Origin: Acidobacteriota bacterium
Lineage (GTDB): Bacteria; Acidobacteriota; Terriglobia; Terriglobales; Acidobacteriaceae
NCBI GenBank assembly: GCA_021805955.1
Contig: JAJZDO010000576.1
Span: 1 to 18,334, forward strand
Direction: 5' to 3'
DNA length: 18,334 nt
Shown here: positions 1 through 6,360 of the stretch, in pieces
How positions within the stretch are numbered: the first letter of the stretch is position 1
How the letters are laid out: each line of letters starts with the position of its first letter
The notes under the pieces: model-generated
Database searches by the model: none
Told to the model about the DNA's origin: nothing
The model's input: the letters and a program-made list of their open reading frames with translations, nothing else
Made by a program: the position numbers and the translations under genes

Positions 1-36
1 GGAATGAAAGTTTCGATTGCACTGGAGGAAAATACG

Positions 37-375
37 ATGAACCTTCAAAAGCGAATCCGTTGCATAGTCTGTGCGACCGGTCTTGTTTTCGCGCTTGCGG
101 TCATGCCGGCGACCTGGGCGCTGTCTCCGTCTGCCGGCGCAGGTCAGGCCGCTTCCATGTCCGCTGCGCGGTCGCACGCGGACAAGCTCGACATCAACAC
201 GGCCACGGAAGACCAACTGAAAGTCCTGCCGGGCCTCGGCGATGTCTATGCGAAGAGAATTATCGCGGGGCGTCCCTATCGAGCGAAAAATCAACTGGTC
301 ACCAAGGGAATTCTGCCCCGGGGAGTGTACGGAAAGATCAAGGACCAGATCATTGCGCATCGCGTGAAGAAATAA
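37..375 (+). CDS. Secreted helix-hairpin-helix (ComEA-like) small protein
   Basis: The product is 112 residues. An N-terminal hydrophobic stretch after two basic residues (about residues 8-28) looks like a Sec signal peptide or membrane anchor. The C-terminal half (about residues 52-112) carries a helix-hairpin-helix pattern: LDINTATEDQL, then LPGLGDVYAKRII, then a second GILPRGVY hairpin. This is the ComEA/PF12836-type fold, which in known members binds DNA without sequence specificity. I chose the ATG at 37 because a GGAGG sits at 24-28; the in-frame ATG at 4 has no such site and would add 11 residues before the signal. The domain is about the usual length. A role in DNA uptake is only a possibility, since many such standalone proteins have no assigned function. 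No competence gene is visible nearby. Confidence 0.8.
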   Translation: MNLQKRIRCIVCATGLVFALAVMPATWALSPSAGAGQAASMSAARSHADKLDINTATEDQLKVLPGLGDVYAKRIIAGRPYRAKNQLVTKGILPRGVYGKIKDQIIAHRVKK

Positions 376-468
376 CAACTGTCATGTGAGCCGGTCGCCC
401 TGTAGCAGGAGAAGTGGTTGAAACGGGCCATCTCTCCACCAGCCATTCAATAAAGCGTTTTTCATCCC

Positions 469-482
469 GTCAAAGATTTGAC
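469..482. promoter_or_regulatory. Palindrome overlapping the -35 of the riboswitch promoter
   Basis: GTCAAAGATTTGAC has perfect 6-base arms around a 2-base centre. It overlaps the candidate -35 at 478-483, the position expected of a repressor operator. It is too short and has too tight a loop to be a convincing terminator for the upstream gene. Confidence 0.3.
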
Positions 483-508
483 GCCAGGATTCGATCCCGA
501 TATATATT
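478..508 (+). promoter_or_regulatory. Candidate sigma-70-type promoter for riboswitch/TonB receptor transcript
   Basis: TTGACG (478-483) is followed after 17 bases by TATATA (501-506), or after 19 bases by TATATT (503-508). Transcription would start near 513-516, right at the 5' strand of the first riboswitch's closing helix. The match between the predicted transcript start and the start of the aptamer supports the call. It has not been mapped. Confidence 0.5.
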
Positions 509-511
509 CAT

Positions 512-669
512 TAGCCCTTGGTGTTCGGGAAGCGCGGTGCAACTCCGCCACTACCCCGTAACTGTAAGCGCGGAGAGCAAGGCACGGCTGTATGCAGCCA
601 CTGGACGGCGAGCGTCTGGGAAGGCATGCCAAGCTCAATGGACGCGCAAGTCAGGAGACCGGCCAGGGT
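512..669 (+). promoter_or_regulatory. Cobalamin riboswitch, copy 1 of 2
   Basis: The conserved core is in order: CGGGAAGCGCGGTGCAACTCC (526-546), CCCCGTAACTGTAAGCG (554-570), CCACTGGACGGC (598-609), TCTGGGAAGGC (615-625), and the B12 box AAGTCAGGAGACC (648-660). A closing helix can form between GCCCTTGG (about 514-521) and CCAGGG (663-668) with one bulge. This is the adenosyl/aquo-cobalamin aptamer architecture that represses B12 uptake or synthesis genes when the cofactor is abundant. It is followed by a second complete copy at 861-1010, so it is not directly adjacent to a coding start. The L5 loop UGCAAC (538-543) can pair with a downstream hairpin loop at 691-695. Confidence 0.95.
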
Positions 670-683
670 CACTTCATAGCTGT

Positions 684-711
684 CTTTCGGTTGCGATGGG
701 AGGACCGAAGG
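684..711 (+). promoter_or_regulatory. Putative P13-like expression-platform hairpin of riboswitch 1
   Basis: CTTTCGG (684-690) pairs with CCGAAGG (705-711), with one G-U pair. The 14-base loop begins TTGCG, complementary to the UGCAA of loop L5 in copy 1 (538-542, one G-U pair). The same loop holds a GGGAGGA Shine-Dalgarno-like run (698-704). In known cobalamin riboswitches a loop-loop contact between L5 and a downstream hairpin is the switching element. No good coding region starts here, so the ribosome-binding-like run may be a relic. Confidence 0.45.
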
Positions 712-776
712 GAGCGCGTTTCAGCCCAACTGCGGCTGATCGACGCATTCCCAGGATTCGTGTCGTATGTTTCGCT

Positions 777-808
777 CCGCGCTTCTTCCTTTGCTGAAGA
801 GGGCGCGG
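777..808 (+). terminator. Strong hairpin between the riboswitches; possible terminator without U-tract
   Basis: CCGCGC (777-782) pairs with GCGCGG (803-808) and TCTTC (784-788) with GAAGA (796-800), closing a 7-base loop. A smaller hairpin, TCAGCC/GGCTGA, lies at 721-739. Neither is followed by a clear run of T, so intrinsic termination is uncertain. It may only separate the two aptamers. Confidence 0.35.
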
Positions 809-860
809 CGTCCGGCGCTTGGCTGCATCGTTTCACGGCAGGCGTAAGGTGTTCACCATC

Positions 861-1010
861 CATGAAGTGTCGGGAAGCGCGGTGCAACTCCGCCACTACC
901 CCGTAACTGTAAGCGCGAGAGCAGGGCAAGGCAGTTCGCAACCACTGGACGGCAACGTCTGGGAAGGTGCCCAAGCTTGAGGAAGCGCAAGTCAGGAGAC
1001 CGGCTTCATG
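861..1010 (+). promoter_or_regulatory. Cobalamin riboswitch, copy 2 of 2, directly upstream of the TonB receptor
   Basis: The closing helix is perfect: CATGAAG (861-867) with CTTCATG (1004-1010). Between lie CGGGAAGCGCGGTGC (871-885), CCCCGTAACTGTAAGCG (899-915), CCACTGGACGGC (942-953), TCTGGGAAGGTGCC (958-971) and the B12 box AAGTCAGGAGACC (990-1002). Positions 870-917 are identical to 525-572 of copy 1. Only 22 bases separate it from the receptor's ATG, which points to control of translation. TTGCG at 1027-1031, between the Shine-Dalgarno run (1021-1026) and the ATG, can pair with L5 (UGCAA, 883-887). GCAA (1010-1013) can alternatively pair with TTGC (1027-1030) in a hairpin that also covers the ATG. 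Confidence 0.95.
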
Positions 1011-1032
1011 CAACCATCCGAGGGGATTGCGC

Positions 1033-3594
1033 ATGACTTTTTCAGTTCTTGTTCCAGATGTATTTTGCCCTGCAGTTCGACGCGCATCGCTTTTGGCCGC
1101 GCTGGCAATCGGTTTTACCTCCTGCTACTTCTCGTCGACGCTTGCGACGGCCGCGCCGGTTCAGCAACGGACTGTCACAGGAACGGTGACGGGAACCGTG
1201 ACAGATCCGCTGGGAGCGGCGGTCTACAACGCCCGCGTCGATATTATGACTCCCAATGGCGTCATGCTGCAGTCCCACGGACGAACCGACGGCCGCGGAC
1301 AGTACATTGTCTATGTCTACCGCCCTGGCCGGTATCGCGTCCGCGTCATCGCAAACGGCTTCAACGCCACCCAGAGCGGCGATATTTATGTGGCGATGAA
1401 CAAGACATCCTATGCGGATGTCGCGCTTCAGTTCGGGCACCTGGAGCAGAGCGTGACTGTGACGGCGAACGGCACGCCCACGCCAGAAGCGCAAAGCGGC
1501 GCTTCGACCACGGTGATCGACCAGTCGTTGTACCCGTACACGCTCGACATGCAGGACACGCTGCGCCAGGTGAGCGGCCTGCAATTCACCACCAGTGGGC
1601 AGCGCGGCGCGGCGACTTCTTTGTTTGAAATGGGCGGCAACTCGAACGAGACAGATGTGCTGCTGGATGGCGTTCCCATCAACGACATTGGCGGCGCGGT
1701 AAATTTTGCTTACCTGGCTTCCAACGGTATCAGCCAGGCGGAGGTCTATCGCGGCCCCGACAGCTCTCTATACGGCGCCAATGCATCCTCCGGCGTGGTG
1801 GCGCTGACAACCACCCGCGGAACCACGGCGAAACCGCTGCTGCAATACGCTCTCGATGCCGGTAATTTCGGAACGTATCACCAGGAAGCCTCGCTGGGCG
1901 GGGTGCACAATGCGTTCGATTATTTTGGAGATTTCGCGCGCATCGACACTTCCAACAGTTATCCCAACAGCACGTTCCACAATGTTTCTTCCGTCGGCAA
2001 CCTTGGATATGCCCTCACCCCGCACGTTCAGGTGCGGGCCACCGCGCATCGCATCGCAGCCTCCACCGGCGAGCCGAACGCCATCCTGTTCTACGGAATT
2101 CCCGACGTGCAGTATTTGAAGGAGCATGACCTGTACGGCAGCGCCACCATCGAAGATCGTCCCAGCGACAAGCTGGATATGATCGCCCAATATGGACTGG
2201 TGCGGCTGCGCTCTCTCAATACAGATCCAGCCCCGGTTGGCATCCTGACCGACAACCCCAACAACTTCAATTGCTATGACAACCTGGGGAATCCCGGACA
2301 ACCGGAATATCTGGGCAAGCCGGTCACAATCAACGGCGCCAATGGAACCAGCGCCAGCGGACAAGCATTCTATAGCTGCCCGAATTACATCTTTCCAGGG
2401 ACCGATGGGACGTTGACCAACCAGGATTATTTCTACGGCCAGGCAAGTTATAAAAAGAACGATAAATTGACCGCGTTCGCTGCGTTTCGCTATCAGTCGG
2501 AACGCGGCTACACCGCCTACGACTATTTTCCGCAATCGGCCCATCGCGGCAACTACGACTATATCCTGCAGGCCTCCGGCAGCATGGCAAACCGGTTGTA
2601 TTACAGCGCCGGAACCGACCTTCCATACTATTCCGTGTTCGGTTTTCAGCCCACGCCCCATGCAACCGCGGCCTACTATCTTTCCAAGCCGACTGCCGAC
2701 GGCCTCTTGAGCGGCACCAAACTTCGATTCAATTACTCGCAAGGCATTCTGGAGCCGACCATTGCCGAGCAGAACGGCTCCATTTACGACGTGCTGAACT
2801 CGCTGCCGAACGGCCAACAACTGATCGCACAGCACGGTATTACTCAGGTGGGCGCGCAGCAGACCAGTACCTATGAAGCAGGCGTGGACCAGCACATGTT
2901 TGGGACTCGGGCGCTGGTCCACGGCGGCTATTATCACAACAATTTCACCAAGCAGATTGAGTTTGTCGATGCTCCGGCGCTGTTGCAGCTCGGCGTTCCG
3001 CAGGCGGTCGAGCAGGCGATTGCCAACACTTCCTTCGGCGCCTATATCAATTCGTTGAGCTTCAACGCTCAAGGCCTGGAGAGCAGCGCCGAGTATCGCA
3101 TCACGAATCGGTTGTTTGTCCGCGGCGGATACACGCTATTGAATTCCACCGTGCAGAAGTCGTTTTCCAGCGACAATTCCTTTCCATCCTATAACCCGAA
3201 ATATCCCAACACGCCCATTGGGGCCTACTCGCCGCTGGTCGGCCAGCGTCCCTTCCGGCGCGCGCCGCACACCGGCTACTACGCGGTCATTTACGCGCGA
3301 AGTCGCTGGTATGCGGAAATGACGGGCACGCTTGTCGGCAGACGCGACGACAGTACGTTTTTGACCGACGCCAATGGCGGAACCACGCTGTTGCTGCCGA
3401 ATCGCAACCTCGACCCGGCCTACCAAAACATTGGATTGACAACCCATCTCCGTATCAATCGGCACATCTCCAGCTACACCGTGTTTGATAACTTGTTGAG
3501 CCAGCACTATCAGGAAGTGTTGGGCTATCCGGCGTTGCCGTTCAACTTCCGTACGGGAATGCAATTTTCGTGGGGAGGCGACGGGACGCACTGA
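1033..3594 (+). CDS. TonB-dependent receptor, probable cobalamin/corrinoid outer-membrane importer
   Basis: The protein is 853 residues. Residues 1-46 form a signal peptide, with a hydrophobic core after RRAS and likely cleavage near ATAA. A carboxypeptidase-regulatory-like beta domain follows (about 48-130, containing GTVTDPLGAAV and YRPGRYRVRV). A TonB-box-like stretch SVTVTA precedes the plug domain, which includes a DVLLDGVPIND segment and EVYRGPDSSLYGANASSG. The rest reads as a beta barrel ending in alternating aromatic strands, with the last strand FRTGMQFSW. I use the ATG at 1033 because AGGGGA (1021-1026) precedes it; an in-frame ATG at 967 lies inside the riboswitch. Two cobalamin riboswitches upstream make a B12 or related corrinoid the likely cargo, a BtuB-like role. 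Sequence alone does not show B12-binding residues, and Acidobacteria use similar receptors for sugars. A B12-type radical SAM gene lies next downstream. Confidence 0.9.
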   Translation: MTFSVLVPDVFCPAVRRASLLAALAIGFTSCYFSSTLATAAPVQQRTVTGTVTGTVTDPLGAAVYNARVDIMTPNGVMLQSHGRTDGRGQYIVYVYRPGRYRVRVIANGFNATQSGDIYVAMNKTSYADVALQFGHLEQSVTVTANGTPTPEAQSGASTTVIDQSLYPYTLDMQDTLRQVSGLQFTTSGQRGAATSLFEMGGNSNETDVLLDGVPINDIGGAVNFAYLASNGISQAEVYRGPDSSLYGANASSGVVALTTTRGTTAKPLLQYALDAGNFGTYHQEASLGGVHNAFDYFGDFARIDTSNSYPNSTFHNVSSVGNLGYALTPHVQVRATAHRIAASTGEPNAILFYGIPDVQYLKEHDLYGSATIEDRPSDKLDMIAQYGLVRLRSLNTDPAPVGILTDNPNNFNCYDNLGNPGQPEYLGKPVTINGANGTSASGQAFYSCPNYIFPGTDGTLTNQDYFYGQASYKKNDKLTAFAAFRYQSERGYTAYDYFPQSAHRGNYDYILQASGSMANRLYYSAGTDLPYYSVFGFQPTPHATAAYYLSKPTADGLLSGTKLRFNYSQGILEPTIAEQNGSIYDVLNSLPNGQQLIAQHGITQVGAQQTSTYEAGVDQHMFGTRALVHGGYYHNNFTKQIEFVDAPALLQLGVPQAVEQAIANTSFGAYINSLSFNAQGLESSAEYRITNRLFVRGGYTLLNSTVQKSFSSDNSFPSYNPKYPNTPIGAYSPLVGQRPFRRAPHTGYYAVIYARSRWYAEMTGTLVGRRDDSTFLTDANGGTTLLLPNRNLDPAYQNIGLTTHLRINRHISSYTVFDNLLSQHYQEVLGYPALPFNFRTGMQFSWGGDGTH

Positions 3595-3630
3595 GCCTTA
3601 CCCGGCGATATGGATCGCCCCGTCCGCCGT

Positions 3631-3691
3631 GCCGCGAAGCGAAATGTTTTTACAGGGCGTTTCAGCGCTGCCCGCCCTTTCGTTTCGCGGC
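3631..3691 (+). terminator. Long nested inverted repeat after the TonB receptor; possible terminator
   Basis: GCCGCGAAGCGAA (3631-3643) pairs with TTCGTTTCGCGGC (3679-3691) over 13 positions with one G-U. Inside, AGGGCG (3654-3659) pairs with CGCCCT (3673-3678). The inner loop contains CAGCGCTG, itself a palindrome. It lies 37 bases after the stop codon, where a terminator is expected. No T-run follows, and the unpaired ATGTTTTTAC sits on the 5' side only, so it might instead be a processing site or a dispersed palindromic element. Confidence 0.45.
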
Positions 3692-3741
3692 TTGCGACAA
3701 AATCTGACCGCCAGAAAACATGACACCTGCATTGTCGATTT

Positions 3742-3771
3742 TTGACAACGGATAGAACAGCGAGCCATACT
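3742..3771 (+). promoter_or_regulatory. Candidate promoter for the radical SAM gene
   Basis: A perfect TTGACA (3742-3747) is followed after 18 bases by CATACT (3766-3771, 4 of 6 matches to TATAAT). It lies in the 330-base gene-free stretch 3595-3924 and would give a leader of about 145 bases before the ATG at 3925. TTGTC at 3733-3737 and GACAA at 3744-3748 form a small inverted repeat around the -35. The spacing is acceptable but the -10 is weak. Confidence 0.35.
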
Positions 3772-3827
3772 CGCAGATACGGTTGTTGCGTCCGTGGGAT
3801 AGTGTTCCCTTCAGATAGTGAACGTCT

Positions 3828-3848
3828 CCGACACATTGCTGGTGTCGG
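3828..3848 (+). promoter_or_regulatory. Leader hairpin upstream of the radical SAM gene
   Basis: CCGACAC (3828-3834) and GTGTCGG (3842-3848) pair perfectly around a 7-base loop, extendable by one T-A pair. It lies about 77 bases before the start codon, within the predicted leader. It does not resemble a cobalamin aptamer: there is no B12 box in 3595-3924. Its function is unknown, and it could be an attenuator remnant or an mRNA-stability element. Confidence 0.3.
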
Positions 3849-3924
3849 AAGCTTCGCCAGATTGAACCGAAGATTTCCTTTGATTGAGCGCAGGCAATGC
3901 CAACCGGAAGGAGATCCTCAAATC

Positions 3925-5481
3925 ATGCGCGTACATTTAGTAAACCCCAGCGATTCATCCTTTGGAATTGGCGTCATTACCCCTCGTTGGCTGTATGTTC
4001 TCGCCGCAGCCACCCCCGCAAAATACGGCGATCCACTCATTACCGATGAAACTCTGGAGCGGTTCCAGCCGGAGAGTGTCCAGCCTGGAGACGTGGTTGG
4101 CATCGGCATTCATACTGGCAATGCGTTGCGCGGCATGGAACTGGGAAAAATCGCGCGCGAACGCGGCGCTTTCGTCGTCTATGGCGGCATCCACGCCACT
4201 CTTTATCCCAACGAAGCCATGGAACTCGGCGGCGCTCACGCCATCGTCAAGGGCGACGGCGATGTGATCTGGGGCAAAGTGATCGCGGACCTGCTTGCGG
4301 GGACGGCCCAAACGGTCTACGACGGCGGCCGAATCTCCGGCGACCAGTTCATCCAGGCGCGCTGGGACCTGGCGCCGCGCGACAAATATATGTGGGCCTC
4401 CGTGCAAACCGTGCGAGGCTGCCCGAAACATTGTTCGTTCTGCTCCGTCTGGCGTACCGACGGGCAAAAACCGCGTCCGCGGACTTCCGACGTCGTGGTG
4501 CGCGAGATCGTCGATCTGCGCCGCCGTGGTTTTCGTTTTATCGCGCTGGCCGACGACAATTTCTACCCGGTCAGCCTCGCCGATCTTCGACTCGCCGAGC
4601 AACAGGGCAATACGGCCCGCGTTGCTGAACTGCAGGGTATCCGCTCCGAGCGGTTTGAGCTGATGAGCAAGCTGTCCATGCTACCCAAAGACATGGTGTT
4701 CTTTACGCAAATTACCATGGAAGCGGGCGAGGACGTTCAATTCCTCGATGCCATGCGCAAGGCCAACATTAAAGGCGCGCTGGTGGGTGTCGAGTCGGCC
4801 ACCGCGGAAGGGCTCAAGGCCGTCTTCAAGGACTTCAACCTCTCCGGCGACAACCTGATCAAGCGGCTACAGACATTCAAGGAACACGGAGTCCACGTCC
4901 TCGGATCGTTCATCTTCGGGCTCTCTTCCGACCGTCCGGACACCTTCGCCGCGACGGCGGAGCTGGCCAAGCGCGCCGGCATTACCTTTGCTCAATTTGT
5001 CATGCTCACTCCCTTTCCCGGCACCATCGACTTCGATCGCTGGGAAAAGAACCTGGGTGAAAATGTCATGCAGGTGGGCGGCATTCCCATCACGCGCCAC
5101 TGGCTGATTCCGGCAGCCGTGCGGCCCAAGATGTTCAGCCCGCACGCCATCATGTCGTCGGAAGAAATTCGCGAGCGCACCCAGGGCGTCTGGGACGATT
5201 TCTACAGCCTGCCGGAAATCTGGAAGCGCTCCCGCTGCGTGACCGGCATCAAAGGGCGCCTGGCGTTTCTCTTCATCTCCAAGCTGTACCGGCAGATGTA
5301 CGCGAAGACCGGCATTTCCACCGACAGCGCCCGTCGCCAGAAGGCGACCCGCATGGCGCGCTGGCTGGCGATCCCATGCCGCAAGCTGTTTGAAGCCAAG
5401 CCCATGCCGGAGTTGAAACTGCCGGAGTCTGTCCGCGCTCCTTCAGACTTGCTGCCAGTTTTGGACACGTACTCTGCATAG
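3925..5481 (+). CDS. B12-binding-domain radical SAM protein
   Basis: The protein is 518 residues. The N-terminal ~140 residues read as a Rossmann-like cobalamin-binding domain (VVGIGIHTG near 58-65, YGGIHATLYPNEA at 86-98, then a GDGD element at 110-113), with HTG where many relatives have other residues. The radical SAM domain follows with the [4Fe-4S] motif C166-PKH-C170-SF-C173, then DDNF, GVESAT, GSFIFGL and a TPFPGT stretch. Family members bind S-adenosylmethionine at the cluster and often transfer methyl groups to unactivated carbons using methylcobalamin, or build lipids and natural products. The substrate cannot be read here. I chose the ATG at 3925 because GGAAGGAG (3906-3913) precedes it and the conserved domain starts at once; the longer in-frame extension to 3742 runs through the leader hairpin and promoter. 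It lies downstream of a B12-riboswitch-controlled receptor, suggesting cofactor dependence. It converges on the ABC permease gene, with 18 bases between their stop codons. Confidence 0.88.
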   Translation: MRVHLVNPSDSSFGIGVITPRWLYVLAAATPAKYGDPLITDETLERFQPESVQPGDVVGIGIHTGNALRGMELGKIARERGAFVVYGGIHATLYPNEAMELGGAHAIVKGDGDVIWGKVIADLLAGTAQTVYDGGRISGDQFIQARWDLAPRDKYMWASVQTVRGCPKHCSFCSVWRTDGQKPRPRTSDVVVREIVDLRRRGFRFIALADDNFYPVSLADLRLAEQQGNTARVAELQGIRSERFELMSKLSMLPKDMVFFTQITMEAGEDVQFLDAMRKANIKGALVGVESATAEGLKAVFKDFNLSGDNLIKRLQTFKEHGVHVLGSFIFGLSSDRPDTFAATAELAKRAGITFAQFVMLTPFPGTIDFDRWEKNLGENVMQVGGIPITRHWLIPAAVRPKMFSPHAIMSSEEIRERTQGVWDDFYSLPEIWKRSRCVTGIKGRLAFLFISKLYRQMYAKTGISTDSARRQKATRMARWLAIPCRKLFEAKPMPELKLPESVRAPSDLLPVLDTYSA

Positions 5482-5499
5482 TTGGAAACCACTCGTTCT

Positions 5500-6360
5500 C
5501 TAACCGATCACCCGGCGCAGGAAGCCGCGAATGCCGGCCCATCCCAGAATCAAGACGGAAAGAACCAGTGCGCTCAGAATCAGCCGCGCTGGCATATGAG
5601 GCAGGGCAGGGGTCAATGCAGCGCGCAATCCCTCGCTCATGTACACAATGGGATTCAACAGTACGGCATATTGCAACCAGGGAATATGCCGCAGCAGCGC
5701 CCATGGATAATATACGCAGCCAAGAAACGTAATCGGCACCACTACGACGGAAAAGATCAGTCCAATCTGTCGAGGCTCGACAGTCGTGCCAATGGTCAAG
5801 CCGAGTGCGCCCGAGACCAGGCTGGCCAGCAGCACAACGGCACTCAAAAACCAATAGCTGCCGACATGGACATGCACCGGCTCCGACGGAATGAAATAGG
5901 CCAGAGGAAACACAATCAGCGCGGAAAGAATGCATTGCAGCGCGCTGAAGCATATCTTTTCAATCGCCACGCCGGAAACGGGAAGCGGGCACATCACCCG
6001 ATCGTCGATCTCGCGCGTGATGCCAAACTCTGTTGAAAGCGGCAGCGCAACCGCGGCGATGCCGGTAAACATGATGGCCACCGCCATCAGCCCAGGCAGC
6101 AGCACTGTGCCGAAATTTATACCGCCGGCGCCGGACGAACTCCCGAAGCTTTGTCCGATGCGGGGAAAAATATACGTGAAGACAAAAAGAAACAGCAATG
6201 GATTCATGACCACACGTACAGCAAACGGGCCGAGTTCCCTCCGCAGCACGCGAAAGTCGCGCAGCAGCAGCCCCCAGAATGCGTGTACATAGAGTCTTGC
6301 GGTAGCAGGGGAACCATTCGGATTGGGGGTGGCGATCACGGAGCTGCCAGTTTTACTCAC
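5500..6360 (-). CDS. ABC-2 type transporter permease (NodJ/DrrB-like)
   Basis: The protein is 286 residues with about six hydrophobic segments: around 45-65, 85-115, 137-157, 168-190, 200-220 and 258-278. The first cytoplasmic part (RDFRVLRRELGPFAVRVVM) and the late segment with YYPWALL, NPIVYMSEGLRAAL fit the ABC-2 exporter family, which moves lipids, polysaccharides or drugs outwards. The GTG start at 6360 overlaps the ATPase stop by 8 bases (GTGAGTAA) and has a GGGAGGGAG just upstream, so the two are probably translationally coupled. The pair would form a two-subunit exporter. Cargo is unknown. The gene ends 18 bases from the convergent radical SAM gene, leaving no room for a separate terminator for each. 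Confidence 0.9.
   Translation of the reverse strand: MSKTGSSVIATPNPNGSPATARLYVHAFWGLLLRDFRVLRRELGPFAVRVVMNPLLFLFVFTYIFPRIGQSFGSSSGAGGINFGTVLLPGLMAVAIMFTGIAAVALPLSTEFGITREIDDRVMCPLPVSGVAIEKICFSALQCILSALIVFPLAYFIPSEPVHVHVGSYWFLSAVVLLASLVSGALGLTIGTTVEPRQIGLIFSVVVVPITFLGCVYYPWALLRHIPWLQYAVLLNPIVYMSEGLRAALTPALPHMPARLILSALVLSVLILGWAGIRGFLRRVIG

Noticed and set aside
414..906. Open frames 414-797 and 592-906 on the + strand across riboswitch 1
   Set aside because: They run through conserved aptamer sequence, lack ribosome sites and have no recognisable protein features.
669..1034. 121-codon frame on the - strand across riboswitch 2
   Set aside because: It is antisense to conserved RNA elements; composition is arbitrary.
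1480..1512. SGAS in the TonB receptor as a flavinylation site for the ApbE-like enzyme
   Set aside because: The required Asp is Glu (EAQSGAS), the site lies between the TonB box and plug, and the genes are 14 kb apart; most likely chance.
1768..3072. 434-codon frame on the - strand inside the TonB receptor gene
   Set aside because: The + strand frame encodes a clear TonB receptor; this is a codon-bias shadow.
3742..3924. N-terminal extension of the radical SAM protein to 3742
   Set aside because: It crosses a hairpin and a candidate promoter, has no ribosome site, and the conserved domain starts at 3925 after a GGAAGGAG.
3595..3924. A third cobalamin riboswitch upstream of the radical SAM gene
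   Set aside because: No B12 box or other core motif is present.
5482..6036. 184-codon + strand frame over the ABC permease gene
   Set aside because: Rich in Gln, Asn and Arg with no hydrophobic core; it is antisense to a convincing membrane protein.
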